DNA of 6,583 nt from Pseudomonadota bacterium (GTDB lineage: Bacteria; Pseudomonadota; Alphaproteobacteria; Rhizobiales; Hyphomicrobiaceae): positions 1-6,583 of the forward strand of contig JAEZBZ010000355.1 in the NCBI GenBank assembly GCA_023412745.1, in the 5' to 3' direction. The notes below the pieces were generated by a model. It saw only the letters and a list, made by a program, of their open reading frames with translations, was not told the DNA's origin and did no database searches. Positions 1 to 5,975 of this stretch are shown here, piece by piece (positions within the stretch are counted from its first letter, which is position 1; each line of letters opens with the position of its first letter). A program made the translations under genes and the position numbers.

Positions 1-485
1 TGCTGACCGAAAACCTGACCGGCCTCGCCCGTATGGTGCGCGCCTACGCCCTGCCCGCCATGGAGAACGTGGCGCTCTGGCACGAGCGCGATATCTCGCA
101 CTCCTCGGTCGAGCGCATGATCGGCCCGGACGCCACCGTGACACTGGATTTCGCGCTGATCCGCCTCGCCGGCGTCATCGAGAAGCTGATGATCTATCCG
201 GAGAACATGCAGCGCAATCTGGACCGGCTCGGCGGTCTCGTGCATTCCCAGCGCGTGTTGCTGGCGCTGACCCAGGCCGGTGTTTCCCGCGAGGACGCCT
301 ACCGGCTGGTGCAGCGCAATGCCATGCCTGTGTGGCGCGGCGAGGGTGATTTCCTGAGCCTGCTGTCGGCTGACGCTGAGGTTTCGGCCAAGCTATCGCG
401 GGTCGAATTGGAGGCGTTGTTCGACCTCGGCTACCATACGCGCCAGGTCGACACCATATTCCGCCGGGTGTTCGGCAATTCCTGA
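1..485 (+). CDS. purB: Adenylosuccinate lyase, C-terminal part (5' end outside window)
   Basis: The frame is open from base 3 and gives about 160 residues ending at a TGA at 483-485. PurB cleaves adenylosuccinate to AMP and fumarate, and SAICAR to AICAR and fumarate, in cytoplasmic purine synthesis. The visible part begins inside the helical core. It carries the family block WHERDISHSSVERMIGPD (about residues 26-42 of the fragment), where ERD-SHSS-ER is the conserved active-site stretch shared by subunits of the tetramer. The C-terminal helical domain follows, with the typical sequence Y-ENM-RNLD-LGGL-HSQRVLLALTQAG and the ending LFDL-YH-R-VD-IF-RVFG. The full enzyme is usually about 435 residues, so roughly the last third is here. 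No break is seen. The next gene starts 11 bp after the stop and is probably co-transcribed. The assignment to PurB within the fumarase/aspartase superfamily is confident. Confidence 0.96.
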   Translation, partial: LTENLTGLARMVRAYALPAMENVALWHERDISHSSVERMIGPDATVTLDFALIRLAGVIEKLMIYPENMQRNLDRLGGLVHSQRVLLALTQAGVSREDAYRLVQRNAMPVWRGEGDFLSLLSADAEVSAKLSRVELEALFDLGYHTRQVDTIFRRVFGNS

Positions 486-496
486 GAAAACACTCT

Positions 497-1060
497 ATGC
501 GCACTTCCGAAGTCGATATCCTGATTGTGCCCGGCTGGACCGGTTCGGGCCCCGATCACTGGCAGACCCGCTGGGCCCGCAATTTCAAGACGGCCCGCGT
601 GGTCGAACAGGACGAGTGGCATAAACCGGTCAAGGATGACTGGGTTGCCCGCATCGTCGAAGCCGTCGATGCGGCGACAAGGCCCGTCGTCCTGGTGGCG
701 CATAGCTGCGGCGTGTCCGCCGTGGTGCATGCCGCGCCGCAGCTCGCCGGCCGCAACGTTGTTGGCGCTTATCTGGTTGCGCCGCCCGACCTGGAGGGCA
801 CCGACGCATGGCCCGCGACGGACGGCGGCTTCACGCCGCTGCCCACTGGGCGCCTGCCGTTTCCCTCCGTCGTCGTTGCGTCGGCGAACGATCCGCACTG
901 CCCGATCGACCGCGCTCGCACGTTCACGGAAGCTTGGGGCGCGGAGCTGGTCGAGGCAGGCGAGGTCGGCCACCTCAACACCGGCTCAGGCCATGGTCCG
1001 TGGCCCGAGGGGCTGATGCGCTTCGGCCTCTTCCTGTCACGACTGAACACAATCGCGTGA
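497..1060 (+). CDS. RBBP9/YdeN-family alpha/beta serine hydrolase
   Basis: This is a 187-residue cytoplasmic protein without a signal peptide. The N-terminal strand and loop VDILIVPGWTGSGPDHWQ (residues 6-23) is the hallmark of the RBBP9/YdeN family of small alpha/beta hydrolases. The predicted catalytic triad is Ser70 in the nucleophile elbow AHSCG (68-72), Asp132 in SANDPHCP, and His159 in GHLN. All three are in the right order and spacing, so the enzyme should be active. The family's natural substrates are largely unknown; ester or amide hydrolysis is inferred. The ATG at 497 lies 11 bp after purB with a weak TGAGAA ribosome site 8 bp upstream, so co-transcription with purB is likely although no functional link to purines is evident. 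A perfect hairpin 14 bp after the stop may end the transcript. Other frames across this gene are open because of its high GC but show no family pattern. Confidence 0.9.
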   Translation: MRTSEVDILIVPGWTGSGPDHWQTRWARNFKTARVVEQDEWHKPVKDDWVARIVEAVDAATRPVVLVAHSCGVSAVVHAAPQLAGRNVVGAYLVAPPDLEGTDAWPATDGGFTPLPTGRLPFPSVVVASANDPHCPIDRARTFTEAWGAELVEAGEVGHLNTGSGHGPWPEGLMRFGLFLSRLNTIA

Positions 1061-1074
1061 GGCGCGCTCGCTTC

Positions 1075-1104
1075 CGGCTGCAAGGGACCATAACGTTGCA
1101 GCCG
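1075..1104 (+). terminator. Perfect 9-bp hairpin after the serine hydrolase gene
   Basis: The arms CGGCTGCAA (1075-1083) and TTGCAGCCG (1096-1104) are perfect reverse complements around a 12-base loop. The hairpin starts 14 bases after the hydrolase stop and ends 60 bases before the methyltransferase start. Only a short TTT follows, at 1109-1111, so it is not a classic intrinsic terminator. It could act as a weak terminator, a 3' stabiliser or a Rho-dependent end. The inverted repeat is seen directly; the function is inferred. Confidence 0.5.
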
Positions 1105-1151
1105 CTGCTTTCCGCACCATCCGCCAGAGGCTGACATCAACCCAAAAATCC

Positions 1152-1157
1152 AAGAGG
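1152..1157 (+). promoter_or_regulatory. Ribosome binding site of the methyltransferase gene
   Basis: AAGAGG lies 7 bases before the ATG at 1165. It fixes the upstream start, which includes the signal peptide, rather than the Met15 or Met16 codons at 1207 and 1210. Confidence 0.65.
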
Positions 1158-1164
1158 TACACCG

Positions 1165-1992
1165 ATGAACGCCAGGACATGGCTTCAGGCTCCCCTTGCC
1201 TTTTTGATGATGACCGCCACCGCCAGCGCCCTGCTTGCCGTTCCACCTCTTCCAAATCCACACGCCGAGGAAGAACGTCCCAAGCTCGACGTGCCCTACG
1301 TTCCGACACCGGACGCCGTGGTCGACCAGATGATGGCGTTCGCTGATCCGACCAAGGACGACTACCTGATCGATCTGGGTTCCGGCGATGGCCGTATTCC
1401 GATTACGGCCGCCGAGCGCTTCGGGACGCGCGGCCTGGGCGTCGATCTCGATCCGCGCCGCGTCAGGGAAGCCAGAGAAAACGCAGAAAAGGCCAACGTC
1501 ACCGACAAGGTGACGTTCCGAGAAGCGAACCTGTTCGATACAGAAATCCGCGACGCCACGATCCTGACGCTGTACCTGCTGCCCGCCGTAAATCTGGAAC
1601 TGCGCCCGCGCATCCTGAAAGAGCTTCGCCCCGGCACCCGCGTCGTGTCGCATGATTTTCATATGGGCGACTGGGAGCCCGACCGGCTCGCCAAAGTCGG
1701 CACCATCAAAACCGTCTATCTCTGGATCGTTCCGGCCAAGGCGGAGGGCAACTGGACGGTGACCGACGCGCAGACAAAGGCTGAATTCTCGCTCAATCTG
1801 AAACAGACCTTTCAGCAACTCGATGGCACGGCCACGATTGACGGCCGTTCGGTTCCGCTAGCTAATGCGCGCATGGAAGGCGAGCAGATCGTTTTCGAAC
1901 TGGCCGATGGCGACAAGCCGAGGCGCTACGAAGGCCGTCTGGTCGGCAAGGTCATCGAAGGTGAAGGCTGGCAGGCAAAGCCGGCCTCCTGA
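1165..1992 (+). CDS. Probably exported class I SAM-dependent methyltransferase with a beta-rich C-terminal tail
   Basis: The protein has 275 residues. Residues 1-25 look like a Sec signal peptide: Arg4, a hydrophobic run over about 10-25, and an A-S-A cleavage site near residue 22. A proline-rich linker follows, then a Rossmann methyltransferase. VPYVPTPDAVVDQMM (43-57) is the lead-in typical of this family, DLGSGDGR (70-77) is SAM motif I, GVDLD (92-96) carries the acidic residue that binds the ribose, LTLYLLP lies at 134-140, and VVSHDFHMGDW is at 160-170. The core resembles a widespread group of bacterial methyltransferases distantly related to FAM173/ATPSCKMT lysine methyltransferases; the substrate is unknown. 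Residues from about 185 to 275 are an extra domain with alternating short strands and G-x-I/V-x-G patterns. The SD-supported start keeps the leader. The oddity is that SAM is not normally available in the periplasm. The gene lies 44 bp before the permease gene on the same strand. Confidence 0.87.
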   Translation: MNARTWLQAPLAFLMMTATASALLAVPPLPNPHAEEERPKLDVPYVPTPDAVVDQMMAFADPTKDDYLIDLGSGDGRIPITAAERFGTRGLGVDLDPRRVREARENAEKANVTDKVTFREANLFDTEIRDATILTLYLLPAVNLELRPRILKELRPGTRVVSHDFHMGDWEPDRLAKVGTIKTVYLWIVPAKAEGNWTVTDAQTKAEFSLNLKQTFQQLDGTATIDGRSVPLANARMEGEQIVFELADGDKPRRYEGRLVGKVIEGEGWQAKPAS

Positions 1993-2022
1993 CAATGGCC
2001 GGGTAGGCATGGTTTGACAGCT

Positions 2023-2029
2023 GGAAGGA
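2023..2029 (+). promoter_or_regulatory. Ribosome binding site setting a GTG start for the permease
   Basis: GGAAGGA lies 7 bases before the GTG at 2037. It is the strongest Shine-Dalgarno match on the plus strand in this window and decides the non-ATG start. Confidence 0.7.
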
Positions 2030-2036
2030 TAATCAC

Positions 2037-3389
2037 GTGGCCTCGGCCGATCACTCGACCAAAGTGGACAATCGGCCAAGCCCGCCAGTCCAGGAAACCC
2101 GAACACAAACTCTGTCAGTTCTGCAGGCGAGTTCTCTGCTCGTCGGCATCGTCGTTGGCATCGGCATCTTCCAGACGCCGCCGATCATCGCCGGCAACGT
2201 ACCCAATGAAGCGGCCTACATCGGCGTTTGGATCGCCGGTGGCCTGCTGACCCTGATCGGCGCGCTGTGTTACGCCGAACTGAGTTCGACCTACCCCAAC
2301 TCCGGCGGCGAATACCATTACCTCACGCGCGCCTATGGCAAGCCCCTGAGCTTCCTGTTTGCGTGGGGCCGAATGACCGTGATGCAGACCGGCGCGATTG
2401 CAGCGGTCGCGTTCGTTTATGGCGACTACGCCGGCACACTGTTGCCGCTCGGTCCCTATGGCGCAGCGATCCACGGCGCACTCGCAATCCTGGTGCTAAG
2501 CTTTCTCCAGCTCGCAGGCACCGAGTTAAGCGGTCGCGCGCAGTTCGTGCTGACCGTTCTGACGGTGTCAGTTGTCGGACTGGTTGCGCTATGCGGCTTC
2601 ATCGCCGGTCCGCAGCCGTCGGCCGGCGAACCGATCAGCGGCAGCGGCGCGATCGGCCTTGCCATGGTGTTCATCCTGCTCAGCTACGGCGGATGGAACG
2701 AAGCCGCCTATGTCTCCGGCGAGGTGAAAGATCCTCAGCGCAACATGGTGCGCGTGCTTCTGCTCGGCACCGCGGCCGTGATGGCGATCTACCTGCTGGT
2801 CAATATTGCTCTGCTGCACATGCTTGGGCTGTCCGGCCTGCGGCAGGCAAGTGCGGTCATGACCCAGCCCATCGAGCGGATCTTTGGCTCGGCGGGCGCC
2901 ATCCTGTTCGCGCTGATCGTATGCATCGCGGCGCTGAGCACGCTCAACGCCACGATTTTTACCGGAGCGCGCAGCTCACAGGCTCTGGGCAATGATTTCA
3001 AGGCATTCGCCTGGCTCGGCCAACGCAGCCCTTCAAACGGCACGCCAGCGAATGCCCTGATCTTTCAATTGGCCATCGCGCTGGCCCTGGTCGTCGCGGG
3101 GTCGCAGGCGCGCAGCGGATTCAAGGCCATGGTGGAGTACACCGCCCCGGCGTTCTGGACCTTCATGCTGCTGATCGGCGTGTCGGTGTTTCTGTTCCGC
3201 ATGCGCGAGCCTGACCGGCCGGTCGCCTTCCGGGTGCCGCTCTACCCGATCACGCCGCTGATCTTCTGCCTGACATCGCTGTACCTGCTGGATTCAAGCA
3301 TCAGGTACACCGGCACCGGCGCGCTGGTCGGGATCGCGATCCTGGCAGCCGGTATCCCGCTTTACCTGTACGGCCGAGCGCGGGGCTGA
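2037..3389 (+). CDS. APC-family amino acid permease
   Basis: The predicted inner-membrane protein has 450 residues and about 12 hydrophobic helices, the usual size for amino acid-polyamine-organocation (APC) transporters. The first 25 residues are polar and cytoplasmic. TM1 carries the broken-helix substrate motif VVGIGIFQTP (39-48). TM2 and the following loop contain ALCYAELSSTYPNSGGEY (76-93), the conserved APC signature that resembles LAT-type and other amino-acid exchangers. The TM6-7 region has LSYGGWNEAAYVSGEVKDP, another family hallmark, which in APC members contributes to the substrate site. The substrate is probably a neutral or other amino acid; the sequence alone does not decide between uniporter, proton symporter and exchanger. 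The GTG start is chosen from the strong upstream ribosome site. The gene follows the methyltransferase by 44 bp with no clear terminator, so read-through is possible. It ends at a GC-rich inverted repeat shared with the convergent dehydrogenase. No truncation or frameshift is seen. Confidence 0.93.
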   Translation: MASADHSTKVDNRPSPPVQETRTQTLSVLQASSLLVGIVVGIGIFQTPPIIAGNVPNEAAYIGVWIAGGLLTLIGALCYAELSSTYPNSGGEYHYLTRAYGKPLSFLFAWGRMTVMQTGAIAAVAFVYGDYAGTLLPLGPYGAAIHGALAILVLSFLQLAGTELSGRAQFVLTVLTVSVVGLVALCGFIAGPQPSAGEPISGSGAIGLAMVFILLSYGGWNEAAYVSGEVKDPQRNMVRVLLLGTAAVMAIYLLVNIALLHMLGLSGLRQASAVMTQPIERIFGSAGAILFALIVCIAALSTLNATIFTGARSSQALGNDFKAFAWLGQRSPSNGTPANALIFQLAIALALVVAGSQARSGFKAMVEYTAPAFWTFMLLIGVSVFLFRMREPDRPVAFRVPLYPITPLIFCLTSLYLLDSSIRYTGTGALVGIAILAAGIPLYLYGRARG

Positions 3390-3406
3390 GCCATTCATTG
3401 GACGCA

Positions 3407-3456
3407 AGCGCGTGCGGCGGCCCGTGACGGCCGCCGCCATCTGCCAACGACGCGCT
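3407..3456. terminator. Nested inverted repeat, likely bidirectional terminator
   Basis: The inner arms GCGGCGGCC (3414-3422) and GGCCGCCGC (3429-3437) pair perfectly around the 6-base loop CGTGAC. The outer arms AGCGCGT (3407-3413) and ACGCGCT (3450-3456) also pair perfectly, with 12 unpaired bases on one side only. The structure fills most of the 66 bp between the convergent permease and dehydrogenase genes, and its right end touches the dehydrogenase stop codon. There is no T-run on either side. The position argues for transcription termination in both directions; the mechanism is inferred. Confidence 0.6.
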
Positions 3457-4511
3457 CAGACTTCCGGAATATCCGCCACGCCGAGCGACTTCGCCGCATC
3501 CGTGATCGCGGCCCAGGTCGTCGCGTCGACCGGGATGCCCTTGGCAAGCCGCAGCGCCCGCGACCGCCGTTCCGGCTCGCCCGGCACCAGCACCTCGCCA
3601 CCGGCAACCGCCGACCGCGCACTCTTCACCCATTTCAGGAAGGCATCGACCTCGCGCTCGGCGGCTTCCTTCCCGGCGATGCGCTCAACATCCATGATGA
3701 TCGACAGCATGTTGTTGTGCACCTGGAGGCGTGAGGGGTGCCCGTCATGACCACAACCACCGCCGCTGAACGCGCCCGCGAAGATGTCGGCGAAAATGGC
3801 CAGGCCTGAACCCTTGTGCAGTCCGAACGGCAGCAGCGTGCCCTCCGGCGGCCCATACAGATCGTTGGGATTGACGGACGGATTGCCCTCGCCATCCAGG
3901 ATGCAACCCGCGGGCAAATCGACGCCCTTGTTCTTGGCCACGAGCACCTTGCCCTCGGCGACCTGCGACGTCGCGAAATCGAGCACCACCGGGTCTTGCC
4001 CCGGACGCGGCATGCCGCAGCAAATCGGATTGGTCGAGAACCGCCGTTCGGCACCGCCATACGGCGCAACGATCGGCCCGTAGTGGATGACATTGACGAA
4101 ATGCACCGAGGCCATACCCGCCGCCGCGCACTGCTCGGCCCAATCGCCGATGCGGCCGATGTGATGCGCGTGGCGCAGGCCGACCAGCGCGACGCCGCAT
4201 TTGCGCGCCTTGGCGATGCCGATGTCCATCGCCTCGGTACCGATCACCTGGCCGTAACCGGACTGGCCGTCGAGCACCGCAAACGCATCGCTTTCGCTGA
4301 CCACGCGCACGTGCGTATTGGGGCTGACCTTGCCTTCCTTCAGCCAGCCGATGTACGCCGCGACGCGGACCACACCGTGAGAATCGTGGCCGGCGAGATT
4401 GGAATCCACCAAACGTTTGGCGATCAGCTCCGCCTCCGGCCTCTCGGATCCGGCTTTCTCGAAGATCCGTGCAATGAACGGCCGCAGGACATCGGCTGAA
4501 ATATCGGGCAT
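3456..4511 (-). CDS. LDH2/YbiC-family NAD(P)-dependent 2-hydroxyacid dehydrogenase
   Basis: This 351-residue cytoplasmic protein belongs to the malate/L-lactate dehydrogenase type-2 family (LDH2: YbiC/HcxB, AllD, DpkA), which is unrelated to Rossmann-fold LDH/MDH. Conserved parts are NLAGHDSHGVVR (38-49, with His45 and Arg49), Tyr53, GYGQVIG (85-91), RHAHHIGRIGDWAEQCAAAG (113-132, with His117 matching the catalytic histidine of AllD), and FSTNP. The nucleotide-binding part continues with DFATS, LPFGLHKGSGLA and NNMLSIIMD, then DATTWAAI near the end. The AEQCAAAG stretch and the GCILDGEGNPSVNPND segment resemble E. coli YbiC (HcxB, hydroxycarboxylate dehydrogenase B) more than AllD. The substrate is therefore probably a 2-hydroxy or 2-oxo acid, but ureidoglycolate or a cyclic imino acid cannot be excluded. 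The ATG at 4511 has GGGAG 11 bases upstream. The gene converges on the permease, and no operon partner is apparent. Confidence 0.92.
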   Translation of the reverse strand: MPDISADVLRPFIARIFEKAGSERPEAELIAKRLVDSNLAGHDSHGVVRVAAYIGWLKEGKVSPNTHVRVVSESDAFAVLDGQSGYGQVIGTEAMDIGIAKARKCGVALVGLRHAHHIGRIGDWAEQCAAAGMASVHFVNVIHYGPIVAPYGGAERRFSTNPICCGMPRPGQDPVVLDFATSQVAEGKVLVAKNKGVDLPAGCILDGEGNPSVNPNDLYGPPEGTLLPFGLHKGSGLAIFADIFAGAFSGGGCGHDGHPSRLQVHNNMLSIIMDVERIAGKEAAEREVDAFLKWVKSARSAVAGGEVLVPGEPERRSRALRLAKGIPVDATTWAAITDAAKSLGVADIPEV

Positions 4512-4521
4512 GACGTTTCAA

Positions 4522-4550
4522 TCTCCCAGGAACGTTTGTTATTCGGGAGA
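4522..4550 (-). promoter_or_regulatory. Inverted repeat enclosing the dehydrogenase ribosome binding site
   Basis: TCTCCC (4522-4527) and GGGAGA (4545-4550) are perfect complements 17 bases apart, just upstream of the dehydrogenase ATG on the minus strand. The proximal arm, read on the minus strand, is the GGGAG ribosome site itself (4523-4527). In RNA the arms could pair and mask it, or in DNA they could be operator half-sites. The pairing is seen in the sequence; regulation is only inferred. Confidence 0.35.
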
Positions 4551-4564
4551 AAATAGCGCGGCAC

Positions 4565-4586
4565 GAGCCGGATGCCCATACGGCTC
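4565..4586 (-). terminator. Weak hairpin after the decayed membrane-protein gene
   Basis: GAGCCG (4565-4570) and CGGCTC (4581-4586) pair around a 10-base loop, 14 bases past the 3' end of the membrane-protein remnant on the minus strand. A short T-run (TTTT, minus strand) follows about 10 bases later. It may be the old terminator of that gene. The stem is short, so confidence is low. Confidence 0.3.
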
Positions 4587-4600
4587 TGAACAGCCCTCGC

Positions 4601-5009
4601 TTATCGGGCCGTCGAAAGCGATCCGGCAGCGGAACGTCTCGACCGCGCCCGCCACGCTGCCCACAGCAGGCCGGACAGCAGAGCCACCTTCGTCACCGTC
4701 AGGACCAGCAGCAGGCGGAAGTTACTCAGTGCGAAATTGCCGGCTGCCATCGCCTGATGCACGCGGCTGATGGCAACGCCCGCGTAGAACAGCACGATGA
4801 AGGCCACCACCGCGCTCTTTAATTCCAGGCTTCGCCAGAACGATACGAGGGCGACGATCCCGATGGACAGGTCCGAAACGCCTAAAATCTAAGACAGGAA
4901 ACGCTCCGAGGCCGGCTGTGGGACACCAGCGCGCTGCAATGACGATCGCGGGCAACAAACATGCCGGCAGATTGGTCAGCACATACCTGATGGTGGCTTC
5001 GATGGCCAT
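4601..5009 (-). pseudogene. Decayed small membrane protein gene (DUF6790-like)
   Basis: Two parts of one gene lie in different minus-strand frames. The 5' part starts at the ATG at 5009, with a good GGAGG site (5018-5022) 8 bases upstream, and reads MAIEATIRYVLTNLPACLL and AIVIAA, a first membrane helix. The frame then loses family character. A second frame reads PASERFLS (4914-4892), then TAG (4891-4889), then ILGVSDLSIGIVALVSFWRS and the rest down to the TAA at 4601-4603. That rest includes VLFYAGVAISRVHQAMAAGN (about 4796-4737) and a last helix near LLSGLLWAAWR. From memory, intact DUF6790-type proteins have ERFLSW followed by roughly 40 more residues, with one or two helices, before the DL-IG segment. 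The TAG may thus be a former TGG (Trp), and an internal deletion is likely. Three lesions (frame change, nonsense codon, deletion) make a functional protein unlikely. A sequencing error cannot explain all three. The family name is from recall and less certain than the decay. Confidence 0.66.
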
Positions 5010-5202
5010 GACAGTAGCCTCCAGACGGCGATGGCCGGACCGCAATGTTTGCAGGTCGCAACGCCAGCCTAGCCGAAAACTGCACGCTCACTGACTTTCA
5101 AAAACCTGAACGGCGGGCGCTGAGCATGACACTACGAAGCGCGCCGACAGCCTCACACAGACTGGCGGAGGCCAAGGCGCGAGCTACAGCCGTGTCAGCG
5201 AG
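5010..5202. other. Intergenic stretch between efp hairpin and membrane-protein remnant
   Basis: Apart from the GGAGG ribosome site of the remnant at 5018-5022, I see no supported gene, promoter or strong repeat here. Short open frames cross it on both strands, but none has a ribosome site together with a recognisable protein pattern. Confidence 0.5.
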
Positions 5203-5238
5203 CGCGCTTCGCCCTCATCTTTCAGGAGGCGAAGCGCG
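5203..5238 (-). terminator. Perfect 11-bp hairpin just after efp
   Basis: CGCGCTTCGCC (5203-5213) and GGCGAAGCGCG (5228-5238) are exact reverse complements around a 14-base loop, beginning 8 bases beyond the efp stop on the minus strand. This is the strongest simple hairpin in the window and its position suits a terminator. No U-tract follows, so Rho assistance or 3'-end protection are alternatives. Confidence 0.6.
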
Positions 5239-5246
5239 GAACGCGT

Positions 5247-5816
5247 TCAGTCCTTGGCGCGCTCGACATAGCTGCCGTCGGCGGTCATCACGACGACCTT
5301 GGTTCCGGCTGCGATGTGCGGCGGCACCATGATGCGCACGCCGTTTGAAAGGATTGCCGGCTTGTACGACGACGACGCCGTCTGGCCCTTGACCACCGGA
5401 TCAGCCTCGACGATTTCAAACACGACGCGCTGCGGCAGTTCGATCGAAACCGGGTTGCCCTCGTGCAGCATCACCGTGCAGGTCATGCCTTCCTGCAGGT
5501 ACACGGCCTGATCGCCGATGATGTCCTTGCCCACCGCGATCTGGTCGAAGGTCTCCGGATGCATGAAGGTGTAGCCGGACTCATCCTCATAGAGATAGTT
5601 CAGGTCGCGCTCTTCCAAGTAGGCGCGCTCGACCTGCTCCGTGGTGCGGTAGCGCTCGGTCACCTTGACGCCATCGGCGATGCGGCGCATCTCAAGGTGC
5701 GTGACGGGCGTGCCCTTCCCGGGGTGGATGTTCTCGGCCTTCATGACGACGCACAGCTTGCCGTCGATTTCGATGACGTTGCCCTTGCGGACCGAGCTTG
5801 CGATGATCTTTGCCAC
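5247..5816 (-). CDS. efp: Translation elongation factor P
   Basis: EF-P binds between the P and E sites of ribosomes stalled on consecutive prolines and promotes peptide bond formation. The protein is 189 residues, the normal length. It has a KOW-like N-terminal domain starting (M)AKIIASSVRKGNVIEIDGK, then two OB-fold domains, and ends with the typical ILSNGVRIMVPPHIAAGTKV and TADGSY-ER pattern. The tip loop is PGKG with Lys34, the residue that receives beta-lysine in EpmA-type organisms. This agrees with the epmA homologue 159 bp away in divergent orientation. The start is the GTG at 5816: it gives the canonical N-terminus and has GGAGA (5825-5829) 8 bases upstream. The frame stays open 42 codons further upstream, to an ATG at 5942, but that extension has no EF-P homology and runs through the ribosome site. 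No defects are seen. Confidence 0.97.
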   Translation of the reverse strand: MAKIIASSVRKGNVIEIDGKLCVVMKAENIHPGKGTPVTHLEMRRIADGVKVTERYRTTEQVERAYLEERDLNYLYEDESGYTFMHPETFDQIAVGKDIIGDQAVYLQEGMTCTVMLHEGNPVSIELPQRVVFEIVEADPVVKGQTASSSYKPAILSNGVRIMVPPHIAAGTKVVVMTADGSYVERAKD

Positions 5817-5824
5817 TGATGATG

Positions 5825-5829
5825 TCTCC
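5825..5829 (-). promoter_or_regulatory. Ribosome binding site setting the efp GTG start
   Basis: On the minus strand GGAGA lies 8 bases before the GTG at 5816. It supports the 189-residue product over the longer in-frame reading from 5942. Confidence 0.7.
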
Positions 5830-5898
5830 GTTCTCTCGTGCCGGTCCGCGGCCGGCCAGACAGCGCGGCGGTGCAGAACTGCGATCAACTCGCGGCGG

Positions 5899-5928
5899 TT
5901 CATAGCGCGATCAGGCTTCCATGTCCAA
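5899..5928 (-). promoter_or_regulatory. Candidate efp promoter
   Basis: On the minus strand TTGGAC (5928-5923) and TATGAA (5904-5899) are separated by 18 bases, a loose match to the sigma-70 -35 and -10 boxes (3/6 and 4/6). It would give a leader of about 75 bases before efp. The divergent gap must hold promoters for both efp and epmA, but no equally good candidate was found for epmA. This is a weak prediction. Confidence 0.25.
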
Positions 5929-5975
5929 GGCCCGCCGATCACGCTTTATCGGCCGGTGAACAGCAAAGCGCGCGC

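Noticed and set aside
525..1016. A 163-codon frame inside the serine hydrolase gene
   Set aside because: Its Arg/Ala/Pro-rich translation is a shifted reading of the hydrolase, whose catalytic triad is intact in the real frame.
769..1818. A 349-codon open frame on the minus strand across the hydrolase and methyltransferase genes
   Set aside because: It is antisense to two well-supported genes, has a composition typical of a GC-rich shadow frame and shows no recognisable domain.
3816..4499. A 227-codon plus-strand open frame opposite the dehydrogenase gene
   Set aside because: The minus strand encodes a clear LDH2-family protein throughout. The plus-strand translation is rich in Arg, Asp and His with no family pattern.
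4722..5045. A 107-codon minus-strand frame as an independent small protein
   Set aside because: Only its first part, from 5009, looks like a protein (a membrane helix). The rest is an out-of-frame reading of the C-terminal half of the decayed gene.
5817..5942. A 42-residue N-terminal extension of EF-P from the ATG at 5942
   Set aside because: EF-P starts with the AKIIASS stretch; a GTG with a good ribosome site is exactly there, and the extension would cover that site.
5934..5953. A GCCGAT/ATCGGC inverted repeat in the efp-epmA gap as an operator
   Set aside because: Six-base arms with an 8-base spacer are expected by chance in GC-rich DNA, and nothing else supports a binding site.
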